Below are positions 52,801 to 60,472 of a stretch of 64,000 nt of DNA, in pieces. Origin of the DNA: Gp13-AA77 sp035949375. GTDB taxonomy: Bacteria; Acidobacteriota; Terriglobia; UBA7540. The notes beneath the pieces are model-generated. The model made no database searches. It was not told the origin of the DNA and worked only from the letters and a program-made list of their open reading frames with translations. Each line of letters starts with the position of its first letter. The stretch's first letter is position 1. The position numbers and the translations under genes were made by a program. The stretch spans positions 124,001 to 188,000 of the forward strand of contig DASZIG010000049.1 in the NCBI GenBank assembly GCA_035949375.1, read 5' to 3'.

Positions 52801-55674
52801 CTGCTCTTCCTGAGCAGTTCCGGGAACCTGGCGCAGGACAACTCCAACCTGAATTACAACCCGGCAACTTATACCCTCTTCGCGCAGAATCTGTCGGGCG
52901 CGTTGCCATTCTCTTCGCTTGGCGCTTCGACGAACCTGAACGCTCTACTGATTGGCGGGACACTCGAGCCAACCGCTACAGGCGCCATCGAGGCAAGCAG
53001 TTTCGTCAGTCAGCATCACTACACGGACGACGGCGCGGTTTTTACGAACCTCGCCGCGGTGGTGGCGGCGGCGCAGACGGCGTCCTACAAGACTTTCGAC
53101 GTCGACATTACGAACTGCGGGGAGAACATCGGACCCTCGGCTACGGGGAATCCGTGGAAGGCATTTTCTGATGAGCATTTGCACCTTCAGATTAAAGGTG
53201 GCTGCGATGGCAACCCTTCGACCGCGGGTTTGTCAACGGACGTCAACCTGGTGCTCCCTGATCGTTCAGCGCTGCTTTATTACAACGGCGGCTTTTCGTC
53301 GAACTCGGGCACATTTCGTGGCGCCGTGATCCAGCCTACCGCCTATTTCGCGGCGCACATGCCGGTCGCCGACCCTACAGTGGCGCCCACCTGGAGCGCA
53401 AACGCCTCCTGCAGCCCCAACAATTCGGCCTACACCAGCGGCAGTGTCTATGCCGTGGTGAGCGCGGTCAACGTCTCCGAGATCGAGACGCGTTTCAGTC
53501 CCCAATCGGCTGCGAACACGGGCATGAGCAGCAGTCTTTGCGCGCAACTGACGTTACCGACACCGCCCGCGAACGCCGCCTATTGGAACATCTACCTTGA
53601 AAGCTCAGCCGATGGCATCGGCGGCGCCAACTCGACATTCTATACGCAGATTCCAGTGAGCCAAACCAGTGTGGTCATCAGCGCCGCCAATCCCACCGGG
53701 GCCCTTACACCATCTGAGATCAACTTGACCGGATATGCCATTGTGATTCAGGACGGCGGCAGCGCAACGACCGGGCCCTGGGCTTCGGGCACGGCATTCG
53801 GCACGGCCGTATGGGGAATTAGCGTTGACGATGCGCAGGCCGGCAGCAGCACGACCGATGCAGGTCAAGGGTGCTTTGGCAATGCCGACGGCGAAGAACT
53901 GAGCGGCTTTTACTTCACCGAATGCCGCAACAGCCAGATCTATTCCTGGGGCATCGAGGGCGGTAACGGAAAACTGCACGCGATCAATTCGCAATTGATC
54001 GAGCCGCTGCATCAGAAAAGCAGCCTTCCGGCAACCGCTTGTGGCGCGGGTGTACCTTGCGAGCCCGGGGCCATACTCGAAGCCAACAATCCCGTCTGCA
54101 ACCCTACAATCGTGTGCATCGGCACCGCGCGCCTGCGCAAGTTCGAAGGTATGACCGGCACACCGAATACTAACAATGCTGCGACATGGGACTGCGTCGA
54201 CGTGGTGGGATCGCTTTCACCCGCCGTATCCCCGGGCGAGGCTACTCCGATCCGCGGCACCGTACACTGCGAAGGTCCGGGTACCGGCAGTGCGATGAAG
54301 GCAGCCGTTCGTTGTTCGAACACACAGACCTGCGACGTGGATTCCGTGGAAGGCATTAATGGCCCGGCCGCCGTGGAGGTGCTGCTCGATACCGGCGTTG
54401 TGAATGCCCATCTGACCAACGTGATGGCGATCCCGAGCGATTGCGCCGTGAAAGACACGATCACGAACATCAATTGCACGACCACGCCGGGGTTCGCCAC
54501 CGGCGCCAAGGTCGGACTGTATGATATGTCGCCGGCCGGGGCCCTGATGGATAATCCGCGGGCCGTGGTTCAACCTCCCGGAGGCAACTCGCACATCTTC
54601 GGCGTGTGGGCGCAGAATTCCGGGGGAACAAAAACCGAGCAGGCGTGGTGGGACTCGAACGGGAACCTCAACCAGTTGGGTCTCACCGGCCTCGTACGAG
54701 GCGGAACACCCCTGACAGCGGCGGAGCTCAGCCAGGATGTCACAACGAACGGGAGCAATGTGGCCACGGTCACCGGAATCCGGGGCCACGCCGTCGGGTC
54801 GATCACTCCTGCTGTTCTCGGTGACGATTATCGTTGGTCCGTAATCGCCAGTGCCTTCGAACCAACAACGGCGGGAGACAATCTGCAGTTCACCGACAAT
54901 GGTACCGCCTCCGCTTCCCGATTGGACTTCACCGCGGACGATCCCACCACGGTGAACGTCGACGAGGAATTCCTGGGTGGGGGCGCGACCAGCGGTTTCA
55001 TCGGCGCCTTGGGCTGGAGTCTGACGAGCATCGGCGCCACGGCCAACATTACCGTGGCCAGTGGGGCCCTTCCCAACCTTGGAGAGGTGCGGCTTTCTTC
55101 CGCCGCCACGGCTACAGACGCAGGAGCCATCACGCTGTCCGTCGGTGCGCTTGGGGCGCTCGGCAATACGAGCAACCCATGGTCCGGCGACTGGATCTTC
55201 GAGCTCAGCGACACGAGCGGCGTTGCCGGCATCGGCTCGAGGGTCGGCCTGGCAAACACCGTCACGACGGTGGTGCCGACGTATGGCATGTACCTCTGTT
55301 ATGACACCAGCACAGGGTGCGGCGGGAGCGGCAACACCGGCAACTTCTACTTCTGCATGGACCTCGCCACCGGCGCCGAAACTTGCGTCAACACGACCCA
55401 GACCCCGTCAAACAGCGCCTTCGTGCGAGTCAGGATCGACAATTTGAGGGCGGGCGTTGCCACGGCAGGTTACGTGCGATTCCAGTTGTTTTCGAGCGCG
55501 GGAGCCTTGCTCGCCGGACCCACAGACTTCTGCTCAAGCGGATGCGCGAATTCCACGGCGCCGCCGTCGGGCAGCGTAACGCCGCTTTTCAACGTCATTT
55601 CGTACACGACAGCCAGCGCCGAGGCGATTACGATCGATGCCTTCAAGTTCAAGATGAGGGGCCTCGCGCGATAA
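49831..55674 (+). CDS. 1947-aa secreted repeat protein with beta-helix-like region
   Basis: The start at 49831 has GAGGGGAAGG just upstream; an earlier in-frame ATG at 49744 lies inside the leader. A long N-terminal region and a signal segment (LLRGPASLLILSGCCLAIMA) are followed by a Pro/Ala linker. Residues about 220-950 hold about eleven modules built on QVVGLQGNAV...NQVLTWNGSSWTP or KVVGLQGNAV...NQFLGWNAAGTQWQP. They resemble phage-tail-fibre and surface-adhesin repeats. Residues about 1080-1500 look like a parallel beta-helix or lectin-like region, including a segment that opens with an ASSFVSQHHYTDDGAVF motif and later GKLHAINSQLIEP. The C-terminal 350 residues are Gly/Ser/Thr-rich beta structure. 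No enzyme motif is seen. It is probably a surface adhesin or sheath protein. Confidence 0.75.
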   Translation: MVIETHTVPPQYDRQKLRAQSRTRALFPRDLLRGPASLLILSGCCLAIMALPVAGQPPSGAARVPVPPPASEPTAPSFAPAPGPTATALRKAHPDPFVFNRFIVSYNAINQPTFRLFTAAAPAGQNPRPVSLDQISRSAFDNVNNALRINATPGAGQGQHTPSNADQVFASVFDTTSNALRVNCIVGCSSVTLGGDLSGSMARQTVVGLSGRPVAPSAPSPNQVLTWNGSEWAPITPATGAGTGNCGPNQLVSAVNAGGQPSCIQPGFGNLSGTVASNQLPVASASVQGALQLTTDLAGTGNAPLVAGLQGHPIAATVPAANQFLGWNSDNSQWQPVQPGFSNVSGIAGASQLPGATTGSQGALVLAKDLGGSSTSPQVIGLQGNPVQAVVPGSGQVLTWNGSSWTPTNPAIGAQIAQDLGGTVGSPKVVGLQGNAVASTAPAANQFLGWNAAGTQWQPAQPAFSNLGGTAASSQLPAATGAAQGAVTLTKDLGGTSASPQVVGLQGNAVSSQTPSSSQVLTWNGSSWTPTNPAIGAQIAQDLGGTVGSPKVVGLQGNAVASGTPAANQFLGWNVASTQWQPAQPAFSNLGGTAASSQLPAATGAAQGAVTLTKDLGGTSASPQVVGLQGNAVASTTPAANQFLGWNAAGTQWQPAQPAFSNLGGTASSSQLPAATGAAQGAVILAKDLGGTSALPQVVGLQGNAVSSQTPSSDQVLAWNGSSWTPTNPALGGAQIALDLGGTVGSPKVVGLQGNAVASTTPAANQFLGWNAAGTQWQPAQPAFSNLGGTAASGQLPAATGAAQGALTLAKDLGGTSASPQVVGLQGNAVSSQTPSSNQVLTWNGSSWTPANPATGVQIAQDLGGSVGSPKVVGLQGNAVASTAPAANQFLGWNAAGTQWQPAQPAFSNLTGTASASQIANPAGDLTGTYAASTVTAVHFGTTGIPFSPTPPTSGQCIYYTGAAIGGTSCGSGSGGVNIGGPIGGGTSNSLLFLSSSGNLAQDNSNLNYNPATYTLFAQNLSGALPFSSLGASTNLNALLIGGTLEPTATGAIEASSFVSQHHYTDDGAVFTNLAAVVAAAQTASYKTFDVDITNCGENIGPSATGNPWKAFSDEHLHLQIKGGCDGNPSTAGLSTDVNLVLPDRSALLYYNGGFSSNSGTFRGAVIQPTAYFAAHMPVADPTVAPTWSANASCSPNNSAYTSGSVYAVVSAVNVSEIETRFSPQSAANTGMSSSLCAQLTLPTPPANAAYWNIYLESSADGIGGANSTFYTQIPVSQTSVVISAANPTGALTPSEINLTGYAIVIQDGGSATTGPWASGTAFGTAVWGISVDDAQAGSSTTDAGQGCFGNADGEELSGFYFTECRNSQIYSWGIEGGNGKLHAINSQLIEPLHQKSSLPATACGAGVPCEPGAILEANNPVCNPTIVCIGTARLRKFEGMTGTPNTNNAATWDCVDVVGSLSPAVSPGEATPIRGTVHCEGPGTGSAMKAAVRCSNTQTCDVDSVEGINGPAAVEVLLDTGVVNAHLTNVMAIPSDCAVKDTITNINCTTTPGFATGAKVGLYDMSPAGALMDNPRAVVQPPGGNSHIFGVWAQNSGGTKTEQAWWDSNGNLNQLGLTGLVRGGTPLTAAELSQDVTTNGSNVATVTGIRGHAVGSITPAVLGDDYRWSVIASAFEPTTAGDNLQFTDNGTASASRLDFTADDPTTVNVDEEFLGGGATSGFIGALGWSLTSIGATANITVASGALPNLGEVRLSSAATATDAGAITLSVGALGALGNTSNPWSGDWIFELSDTSGVAGIGSRVGLANTVTTVVPTYGMYLCYDTSTGCGGSGNTGNFYFCMDLATGAETCVNTTQTPSNSAFVRVRIDNLRAGVATAGYVRFQLFSSAGALLAGPTDFCSSGCANSTAPPSGSVTPLFNVISYTTASAEAITIDAFKFKMRGLAR
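51067..52560 (+). repeat. Tandem in-frame DNA repeats within the surface protein gene
   Basis: Near-identical blocks with a clear 369-bp (123-codon) period: the word GGAGCCCAGATCGCC begins at 51067 and again at 51436. Later copies vary by half-unit duplication. Modules alternate between a GNAVAS...NQFLGWN form and a GNAVSS...NQVLTWN form. Such arrays can expand or contract by recombination. Confidence 0.9.
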
Positions 55675-55719
55675 ATGTCACGTGCAGGCAGCCTCAAGCG
55701 GCACACTGACCCTAGGCTG

Positions 55720-55806
55720 TGTCATTCCGGGCGAAGCGAGGAATCTCGCTCTGGAAATAGCCGAATACGCGAGATTCCTCGTCGCCTACGGCTCCTCGGA
55801 ATGACA
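55720..55806. repeat. Long palindromic interspersed repeat
   Basis: Nested perfect arms: TGTCATTCCG (55720-55729) with CGGAATGACA (55797-55806), and GAGGAATCTCGC (55738-55749) with GCGAGATTCCTC (55769-55780). It starts 46 nt after the surface protein stop and ends 27 nt before the GGDEF gene's stop. It looks like a REP/MITE-like element and can also form a hairpin terminator for both converging genes. Confidence 0.75.
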
Positions 55807-55832
55807 GTCTGGACAGGCCTTTCAGCAAATTC

Positions 55833-56807
55833 CTAGTGGCTTCCTTCGGCTCCGAGCCCGGCCCTGTGGTAGATCGCCACGCGATCGCGGCCTGCGTGTT
55901 TGGCGTCGTAGAGGGCCTGGTCTACCGCGCTCAGGAGCGCCTGGCCCGTGCTTGCGTGCTCCGGAAAGCACGCTACTCCCACCGAGACCGTCGCAGATTC
56001 GAGTCGTTTCCCTTCCGATTCCACGCTCGCTTGGCGGACCGCCTGCCGCAACTCGTCAGCGCGGCGCGCCGCCACTTCGAGCGGGGCGCCCGGCAGGATC
56101 AACATAAACTCTTCACCCCCGTAACGGCACGCCACGTCTTCGCGCCGGCTGCGGGCCTCGAGCAGCGCGCCCAATTGCTTCAGCAGCGCGTCGCCGGCCG
56201 CGTGTCCGTAGTTGTCGTTGAAGTCCTTGAAGTGGTCGAGGTCCAGCATAAGGACCGAGAGAGGCTGCCGCCCGTGCTCGGCGCGCCGCACCTCGCGCTC
56301 GAGCGCCTCTTCGAGGTAACGGCGGTTAAACAGACCGGTCAGGGCGTCGCGAATCGCCTGCTCGCGCAAGGCCTCGCGAGCGGCCACCAGTTGCTGCTGC
56401 ACGGCCACGATGCGCTCGCCCGCGAAGAGTCGCGCCCGCAGCTCCTCGCCGCTGAAAGGCTTGGTCAGGTAGTCGTCGGCGCCGGCGCCGAGGCCCTCGA
56501 TCAAATCCTGCTCCTGGGTCTTCGCGGTGAGCAGCAGGACGTACACGTAAGGCCGGTCGGTCTGTTGCCGCAGCTCGCGGCAAACGGTCAGCCCGTCCTT
56601 GTGCGGCATCATCCAGTCGAGGATGGCGAGCCCGGGAGCGTCCTCCGCCTCGAGCGCCTTCCAAGCCTCCATCCCATCACGCGCGGGGACCGCTTCGTAT
56701 CCCCACTTGGTGAGCATCACCTCGACCAGCCGCAGCGAAATGGGGTCGTCTTCGGCGATCAATACCCTGGTCTTTGCGGCGGTGGTCTTTGAGGCTTCCG
56801 GGGTCAC
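55833..56807 (-). CDS. PleD-like response regulator with GGDEF domain (diguanylate cyclase)
   Basis: 324 aa. Receiver domain (residues about 13-130): VLIAEDDPISLRLVEVML, phospho-acceptor D64 in LAILDWMMPHKDG, Thr/Ser in LLLTAKT, Lys in LTKPFSG. GGDEF domain (about 150-318): DALTGLFNRRYLEEAL, LDLDHFKDFNDNYGHAAGDA and the active site RYGGEEFMLIL (GGEEF, residues 230-234). The inhibitory I-site RxxD is present five residues before it (RRED, 221-224). It makes c-di-GMP when its receiver is phosphorylated. It follows the HD-GYP gene after 41 bp, so the two are probably co-transcribed. Confidence 0.94.
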   Translation of the reverse strand: MTPEASKTTAAKTRVLIAEDDPISLRLVEVMLTKWGYEAVPARDGMEAWKALEAEDAPGLAILDWMMPHKDGLTVCRELRQQTDRPYVYVLLLTAKTQEQDLIEGLGAGADDYLTKPFSGEELRARLFAGERIVAVQQQLVAAREALREQAIRDALTGLFNRRYLEEALEREVRRAEHGRQPLSVLMLDLDHFKDFNDNYGHAAGDALLKQLGALLEARSRREDVACRYGGEEFMLILPGAPLEVAARRADELRQAVRQASVESEGKRLESATVSVGVACFPEHASTGQALLSAVDQALYDAKHAGRDRVAIYHRAGLGAEGSH

Positions 56808-56848
56808 GGGATTCTCAGGGGCGGCTCGGGAGCCGAACGGAGCCGGGT

Positions 56849-57982
56849 TCAGTGCAACGTATCGAAGGAACCTTCGGGCTTGCTGAAAGCCTCGGTCAGG
56901 CCCGCCAAAGCGAGTTGCGGCCGCTCCGTAGCTTCCCGCCGGATTTTGCGCCAGACCGCTTCAGGAATCTGCAGGAAGACGCGCACGGTCTCAGGGTCAA
57001 ACTGATGTCCGCTCTCGCGCCCGATCTCATCGCGGGCCGCTTCGAAAGGGAGGGACGCGCGGTAGGGACGGTCCGAAGTCATGGCGTCGAGCGTGTCGGC
57101 GACGGCGAAGATCCGCGCCCCGGGCGGGATCTCCTGGGCACGCAGCCCCTGCGGGTAACCCGTGCCGTCCCAGCGCTCGTGGTGCGTGAGCACGATTTGG
57201 GCGGCGGGCGTCAGAAAGGCGATCCGGCACACCAGTTCGTAACCGATGCGCACGTGCGTCTGCATGAGTTCGGTCTCTTCCGGCGTCAGGCGGTCCGGTT
57301 TCAGCAGGATGGCGTCGGGGATCCCGATCTTGCCGATGTCGTGCAGGAAGGAACCACGGGCAATCGCGCGCAGGTCCTCGGGCGGGCAATGCAACGCCCG
57401 CGCCAGCTCCAGGCAGTAGTGGGTGACGCGCCGCGAATGTCCCTGCGTTTCGATGTCGCGCAGCTCGAGCGCCCCGCCCAGCGCCGCCAGCGTCTCGTCA
57501 TAGGTGTACTCGATGCGCTTGTTGGCCGCCTGCAACTGGCGCGTCCGCCGGTTCACCATATCTTCAAGGTTAGTCTGATAACCTTCCAGCTCGAGCTTTG
57601 CCCGCTCGCTCTGCAAGGCGCGCTCCACACTGTTCACCATCAAGTCGAGTTGCACGGGCTTGAGCAGATAGTCCGCCGCGCCCAACTTCATGGACTCGAT
57701 GGCGGTACGAACGTCGTCTTCAGTGGTGCAAATCACGAAAGGAAGATGGGGCGAGCGCTCGTGAACGTCCTTAAGCAACTCGAGGCCCGACCTGTCCGGA
57801 AGGTGCAACCCCGAAAGGACAAGGTCAAAGGCTCCGCCTTCGAGCTTCGCGTGCGCCTCCCCAGCACTCTTTGCTTCGACACACTCGTGACCCTCCAATA
57901 CCAGCCGCGCCGCGATCAACGTGCGCGCGGCGGGATCGTGATCTACCACGAGAATACGTGCTTTGCGCGCTGGATCAGTCAT
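56849..57982 (-). CDS. HD-GYP response regulator, c-di-GMP phosphodiesterase, with an altered receiver
   Basis: 377 aa. N-terminal receiver-like domain (about 8-120) with acidic pair VVDHDPAA, TTEDD and the conserved LLKP (K108). The position of the phospho-acceptor Asp is Gly: LVLSGLHLPDRSG (G58) instead of the usual LxxDxxMP. It therefore should not be phosphorylated there. HD-GYP domain (about 160-350): RRVTHYCLELARAL, FLHDIGKIGIPDAILLKPD (HD at 214-215), ETELMQTHVRIGYEL, THHERWDGTGYPQGL (GYP 275-277). It should degrade c-di-GMP to pGpG or GMP. It precedes the GGDEF gene in the same orientation. Confidence 0.93.
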   Translation of the reverse strand: MTDPARKARILVVDHDPAARTLIAARLVLEGHECVEAKSAGEAHAKLEGGAFDLVLSGLHLPDRSGLELLKDVHERSPHLPFVICTTEDDVRTAIESMKLGAADYLLKPVQLDLMVNSVERALQSERAKLELEGYQTNLEDMVNRRTRQLQAANKRIEYTYDETLAALGGALELRDIETQGHSRRVTHYCLELARALHCPPEDLRAIARGSFLHDIGKIGIPDAILLKPDRLTPEETELMQTHVRIGYELVCRIAFLTPAAQIVLTHHERWDGTGYPQGLRAQEIPPGARIFAVADTLDAMTSDRPYRASLPFEAARDEIGRESGHQFDPETVRVFLQIPEAVWRKIRREATERPQLALAGLTEAFSKPEGSFDTLH

Positions 57983-58072
57983 GCAAGATTATGCCTCGCT
58001 CAATCCTAGATGCCGTGCTGGTTGATGTCAACATGGTGACCGGCGTGACGGCAGCCTGTTCGGCCGGCGCGG

Positions 58073-60139
58073 CTACATGTGTTCGGGGACTTCGATGCCC
58101 AGCAGGTCCAGCGTACAACTCAAGGTCCCGCTGATCAGGCGCACCAGGAAAAGCAAAAACGCGCGGCGGGCAGGATCGGCCTCCGCCAGGACGCGATGCT
58201 GATGATAGAAGTTGTTGAAAGCCTGAGCCAGCCGGAATGCGTACTTGGCCAGCACGGCCGGCTCCTCGGATGCGACCGCCTGCTGCACCGTCGTCTCGAG
58301 CTGCGCCGCCAGCACCACCAATTCCCAGAAGTCACGGCTCTCGCTTCCCTCAAGCATGGAGCGCAGGAGTGCGAGGGGCGGCGCCGATTGCGGCGCCGGA
58401 GAAGCCGCGTCTGCGGTGCGAGCCTCCTTGCGGAAAATGCTTCGGGCGCGCACCACGCTGTACTGCAGGTAGGGTCCGGTCTCGCCCTCGAAGGCCAGCG
58501 CGTCCTTAAAGTCAAACGCGATGGTGGAGCGCCGCGTGAACTTCAGCAGAAAGTAACGCAGCGCAGCCACGCCGATCATGCGCGCGTAGCTCACCTGCTC
58601 CGCGGCGTCGGCGGTCATCCCGCGGCCGCTCACTTCGGCACGTGCCTTCTCGATCACGGTATCGATCAAGTCGTCCGCTTTGACGCCCTGGCCGCGACGA
58701 CCGGACACTTCAACGTAATTGCGCTGCCGGTCCTCGGCGGAGGGCGCAATCCCGAGCGAATCGGCGGCGGCGAGCGACAGGTTCACCACCTCGTAGGCGA
58801 AGTGGTGCAGATGCCTGGCCTGGTCGTGGTAGCCCAGCTCATCAAAGGCGGCGGCCACGACGCGCTGCAGGTAAGACTGCCGGCTGTCGATCACGGCATA
58901 AGCGGCGGAAGCGCGTCCAAAGGCGGGCGCCGTTGACGGTCCGGCCGAAACGCTGGTCCGCCACAGTACCTGCCCACCGGGATACGTGTAGAAGGGCTCG
59001 TAGCCGAAATCGCGGCCGAGCAGGCCGAATTTCCAAAGGTGATAGGCGATGTCCTTGCCGACGTAAGTGACGGTCCCGTTCGAGCGCACGATGATTTTCA
59101 CGTCGCGCTCGCCGTCTTCATCGCTCGCGGCCGCGCCCTCCTCTTCCCCGCCCTCCGTTTCCGCGTGACCCTCGCCGCCGTCGAGGCTCATAACCCAACA
59201 GCCCCGGTTCTTGCCGGACTCTTCGAAGCGGACGGCGTGGCGTTGCTTCAGCAGGTCGAAAGCGTACTTCCAGAAATCGAGACGCAGGATCTCGCTCTCC
59301 TGCACCAGCAGGTCGTAGCGGATGCCGAGCCGCAGCACGGTCTCAAGGTGCAGGCGCACAATCGCGGTCGAAATCAGCTCGCCCATCTCGGCAAGATCGC
59401 CGTGGCCGTCCTCGATCGCCTTCAGCGTGTCCAAGCGCCGGGCCGCCAGATCAGCATCCTGGTCGTAGGCCTGGGTCACCCTGGCGTAGAGATCCCAGCA
59501 ATAGTAGTCAAAACGCACGGCCGGATCCGCCACCAGCGCCCGCACCTCCGCCACACTCTTCTTTTCGAGCTCCACGAAGCCAACCACCACATCAGCCACC
59601 TGCACTCCGGTGTTGTCGATGTAGTTCTGCACCTCCACGTTTCTTCCCGCGAACCGCAGCAGGCGGGCGAAGGTATCGCCGAGTACGGAGTTACGCAGAT
59701 GTCCCACATGTGCCGCTTTATTGGGATTGATGCTGGTGTGCTCTACCAGCACTTTGCCGCCACCCGCGCCCCCCTCGAACGCGCGCCGCGGACCGGCGCC
59801 GGTGCGCGATTCGAAGACCGCCGCCGCCAGGGTTGCGCGATCGAGGTAAAGGTTCAGGAATCCCGCCCCAGCCACGCTGACACGCTCCACGCCGTCCAGA
59901 GGCAACAAGCGTGCAGCAACGGCTTCGGCGATCTTGCGCGGAGGCTGGCGAAGCTGCTTCGCAAGCTCGAAGCAGGCCGTGATGGAGACGTCGCCGAGAT
60001 CGACGTTCGGAGGGAAGCCGAGCCCAGGATTATCGAGCCGAGTGCCGAACTGTTCCTCCACCACCTGCGCGAAGCGCTCGCGAATCCGGCTGAGAATTTC
60101 GAGATACAAGAAGCCTCCGGTCTTACTTCCTCGCGGCAC
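58073..60139 (-). CDS. argS: Arginyl-tRNA synthetase
   Basis: 688 aa, class I synthetase that charges tRNA-Arg. The HIGH motif appears as HVGH (residues 144-147) in VEHTSINPNKAAHVGHLRN. IDNTGVQVADVVVGF, the catalytic VRSNGTVTYVGKDIAYHLWK, the KMSKS-replacing RRGQGVKADDLIDTVIE segment and the DALRM-type anticodon-binding helices near the C-terminus are visible. An acidic insert (about residues 321-346, rich in Glu and Gly) is unusual. The start is uncertain: GTG 60139 lacks a Shine-Dalgarno, while an in-frame TTG at 60109 lies after GGAGG and gives the typical LYLEILSRIRERF N-terminus. It lies 90 bp upstream of the HD-GYP gene. Confidence 0.95.
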   Translation of the reverse strand: MPRGSKTGGFLYLEILSRIRERFAQVVEEQFGTRLDNPGLGFPPNVDLGDVSITACFELAKQLRQPPRKIAEAVAARLLPLDGVERVSVAGAGFLNLYLDRATLAAAVFESRTGAGPRRAFEGGAGGGKVLVEHTSINPNKAAHVGHLRNSVLGDTFARLLRFAGRNVEVQNYIDNTGVQVADVVVGFVELEKKSVAEVRALVADPAVRFDYYCWDLYARVTQAYDQDADLAARRLDTLKAIEDGHGDLAEMGELISTAIVRLHLETVLRLGIRYDLLVQESEILRLDFWKYAFDLLKQRHAVRFEESGKNRGCWVMSLDGGEGHAETEGGEEEGAAASDEDGERDVKIIVRSNGTVTYVGKDIAYHLWKFGLLGRDFGYEPFYTYPGGQVLWRTSVSAGPSTAPAFGRASAAYAVIDSRQSYLQRVVAAAFDELGYHDQARHLHHFAYEVVNLSLAAADSLGIAPSAEDRQRNYVEVSGRRGQGVKADDLIDTVIEKARAEVSGRGMTADAAEQVSYARMIGVAALRYFLLKFTRRSTIAFDFKDALAFEGETGPYLQYSVVRARSIFRKEARTADAASPAPQSAPPLALLRSMLEGSESRDFWELVVLAAQLETTVQQAVASEEPAVLAKYAFRLAQAFNNFYHQHRVLAEADPARRAFLLFLVRLISGTLSCTLDLLGIEVPEHM

Positions 60140-60350
60140 CTGGCTGGTTTAAAGTGATTTGCCGCCGCCCGTTAGAGTGGCCGGCGAGATGCACGCCGCC
60201 TGGCAGGAAAGATGATTATACAGCAGCGGCGTCCGAAGGAATCCGGGTACGTCCCGCCTGGATCGCTCCCGGGTGCCGCTCGGTGTCAGTGGCATACATT
60301 TCGTCGAAACGGCGGCGAAGCTCAAAGTGGACGCGAGACGCTCGCGAAAG

Positions 60351-60380
60351 AAGATGTCGCCGAACAAGATGTCGCCAAAC
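60351..60380. repeat. Tandem 15-bp repeat upstream of the CsgG-like gene
   Basis: AAGATGTCGCCGAAC (60351-60365) and AAGATGTCGCCAAAC (60366-60380) are followed by a partial third copy. It lies in the 333-bp divergent gap between argS and the CsgG-like gene, just before the promoter at 60385-60413. Confidence 0.6.
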
Positions 60381-60384
60381 AAGA

Positions 60385-60413
60385 TTGCGGTACGCCCGGT
60401 CCGGGTATATGAT
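60385..60413 (+). promoter_or_regulatory. Likely promoter of the CsgG-like gene
   Basis: TTGCGG (60385-60390), a 17-nt spacer, then TATGAT (60408-60413). The spacing is optimal and the boxes are near consensus. The leader to the ATG at 60473 is about 50 nt and carries a GGGAGGGAGG Shine-Dalgarno. Confidence 0.5.
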
Positions 60414-60472
60414 TCTTCGGACGCAATTGCGTACAGGCCCAATCAAAACGAAAGGGACGAGGGAGGGAGGCC

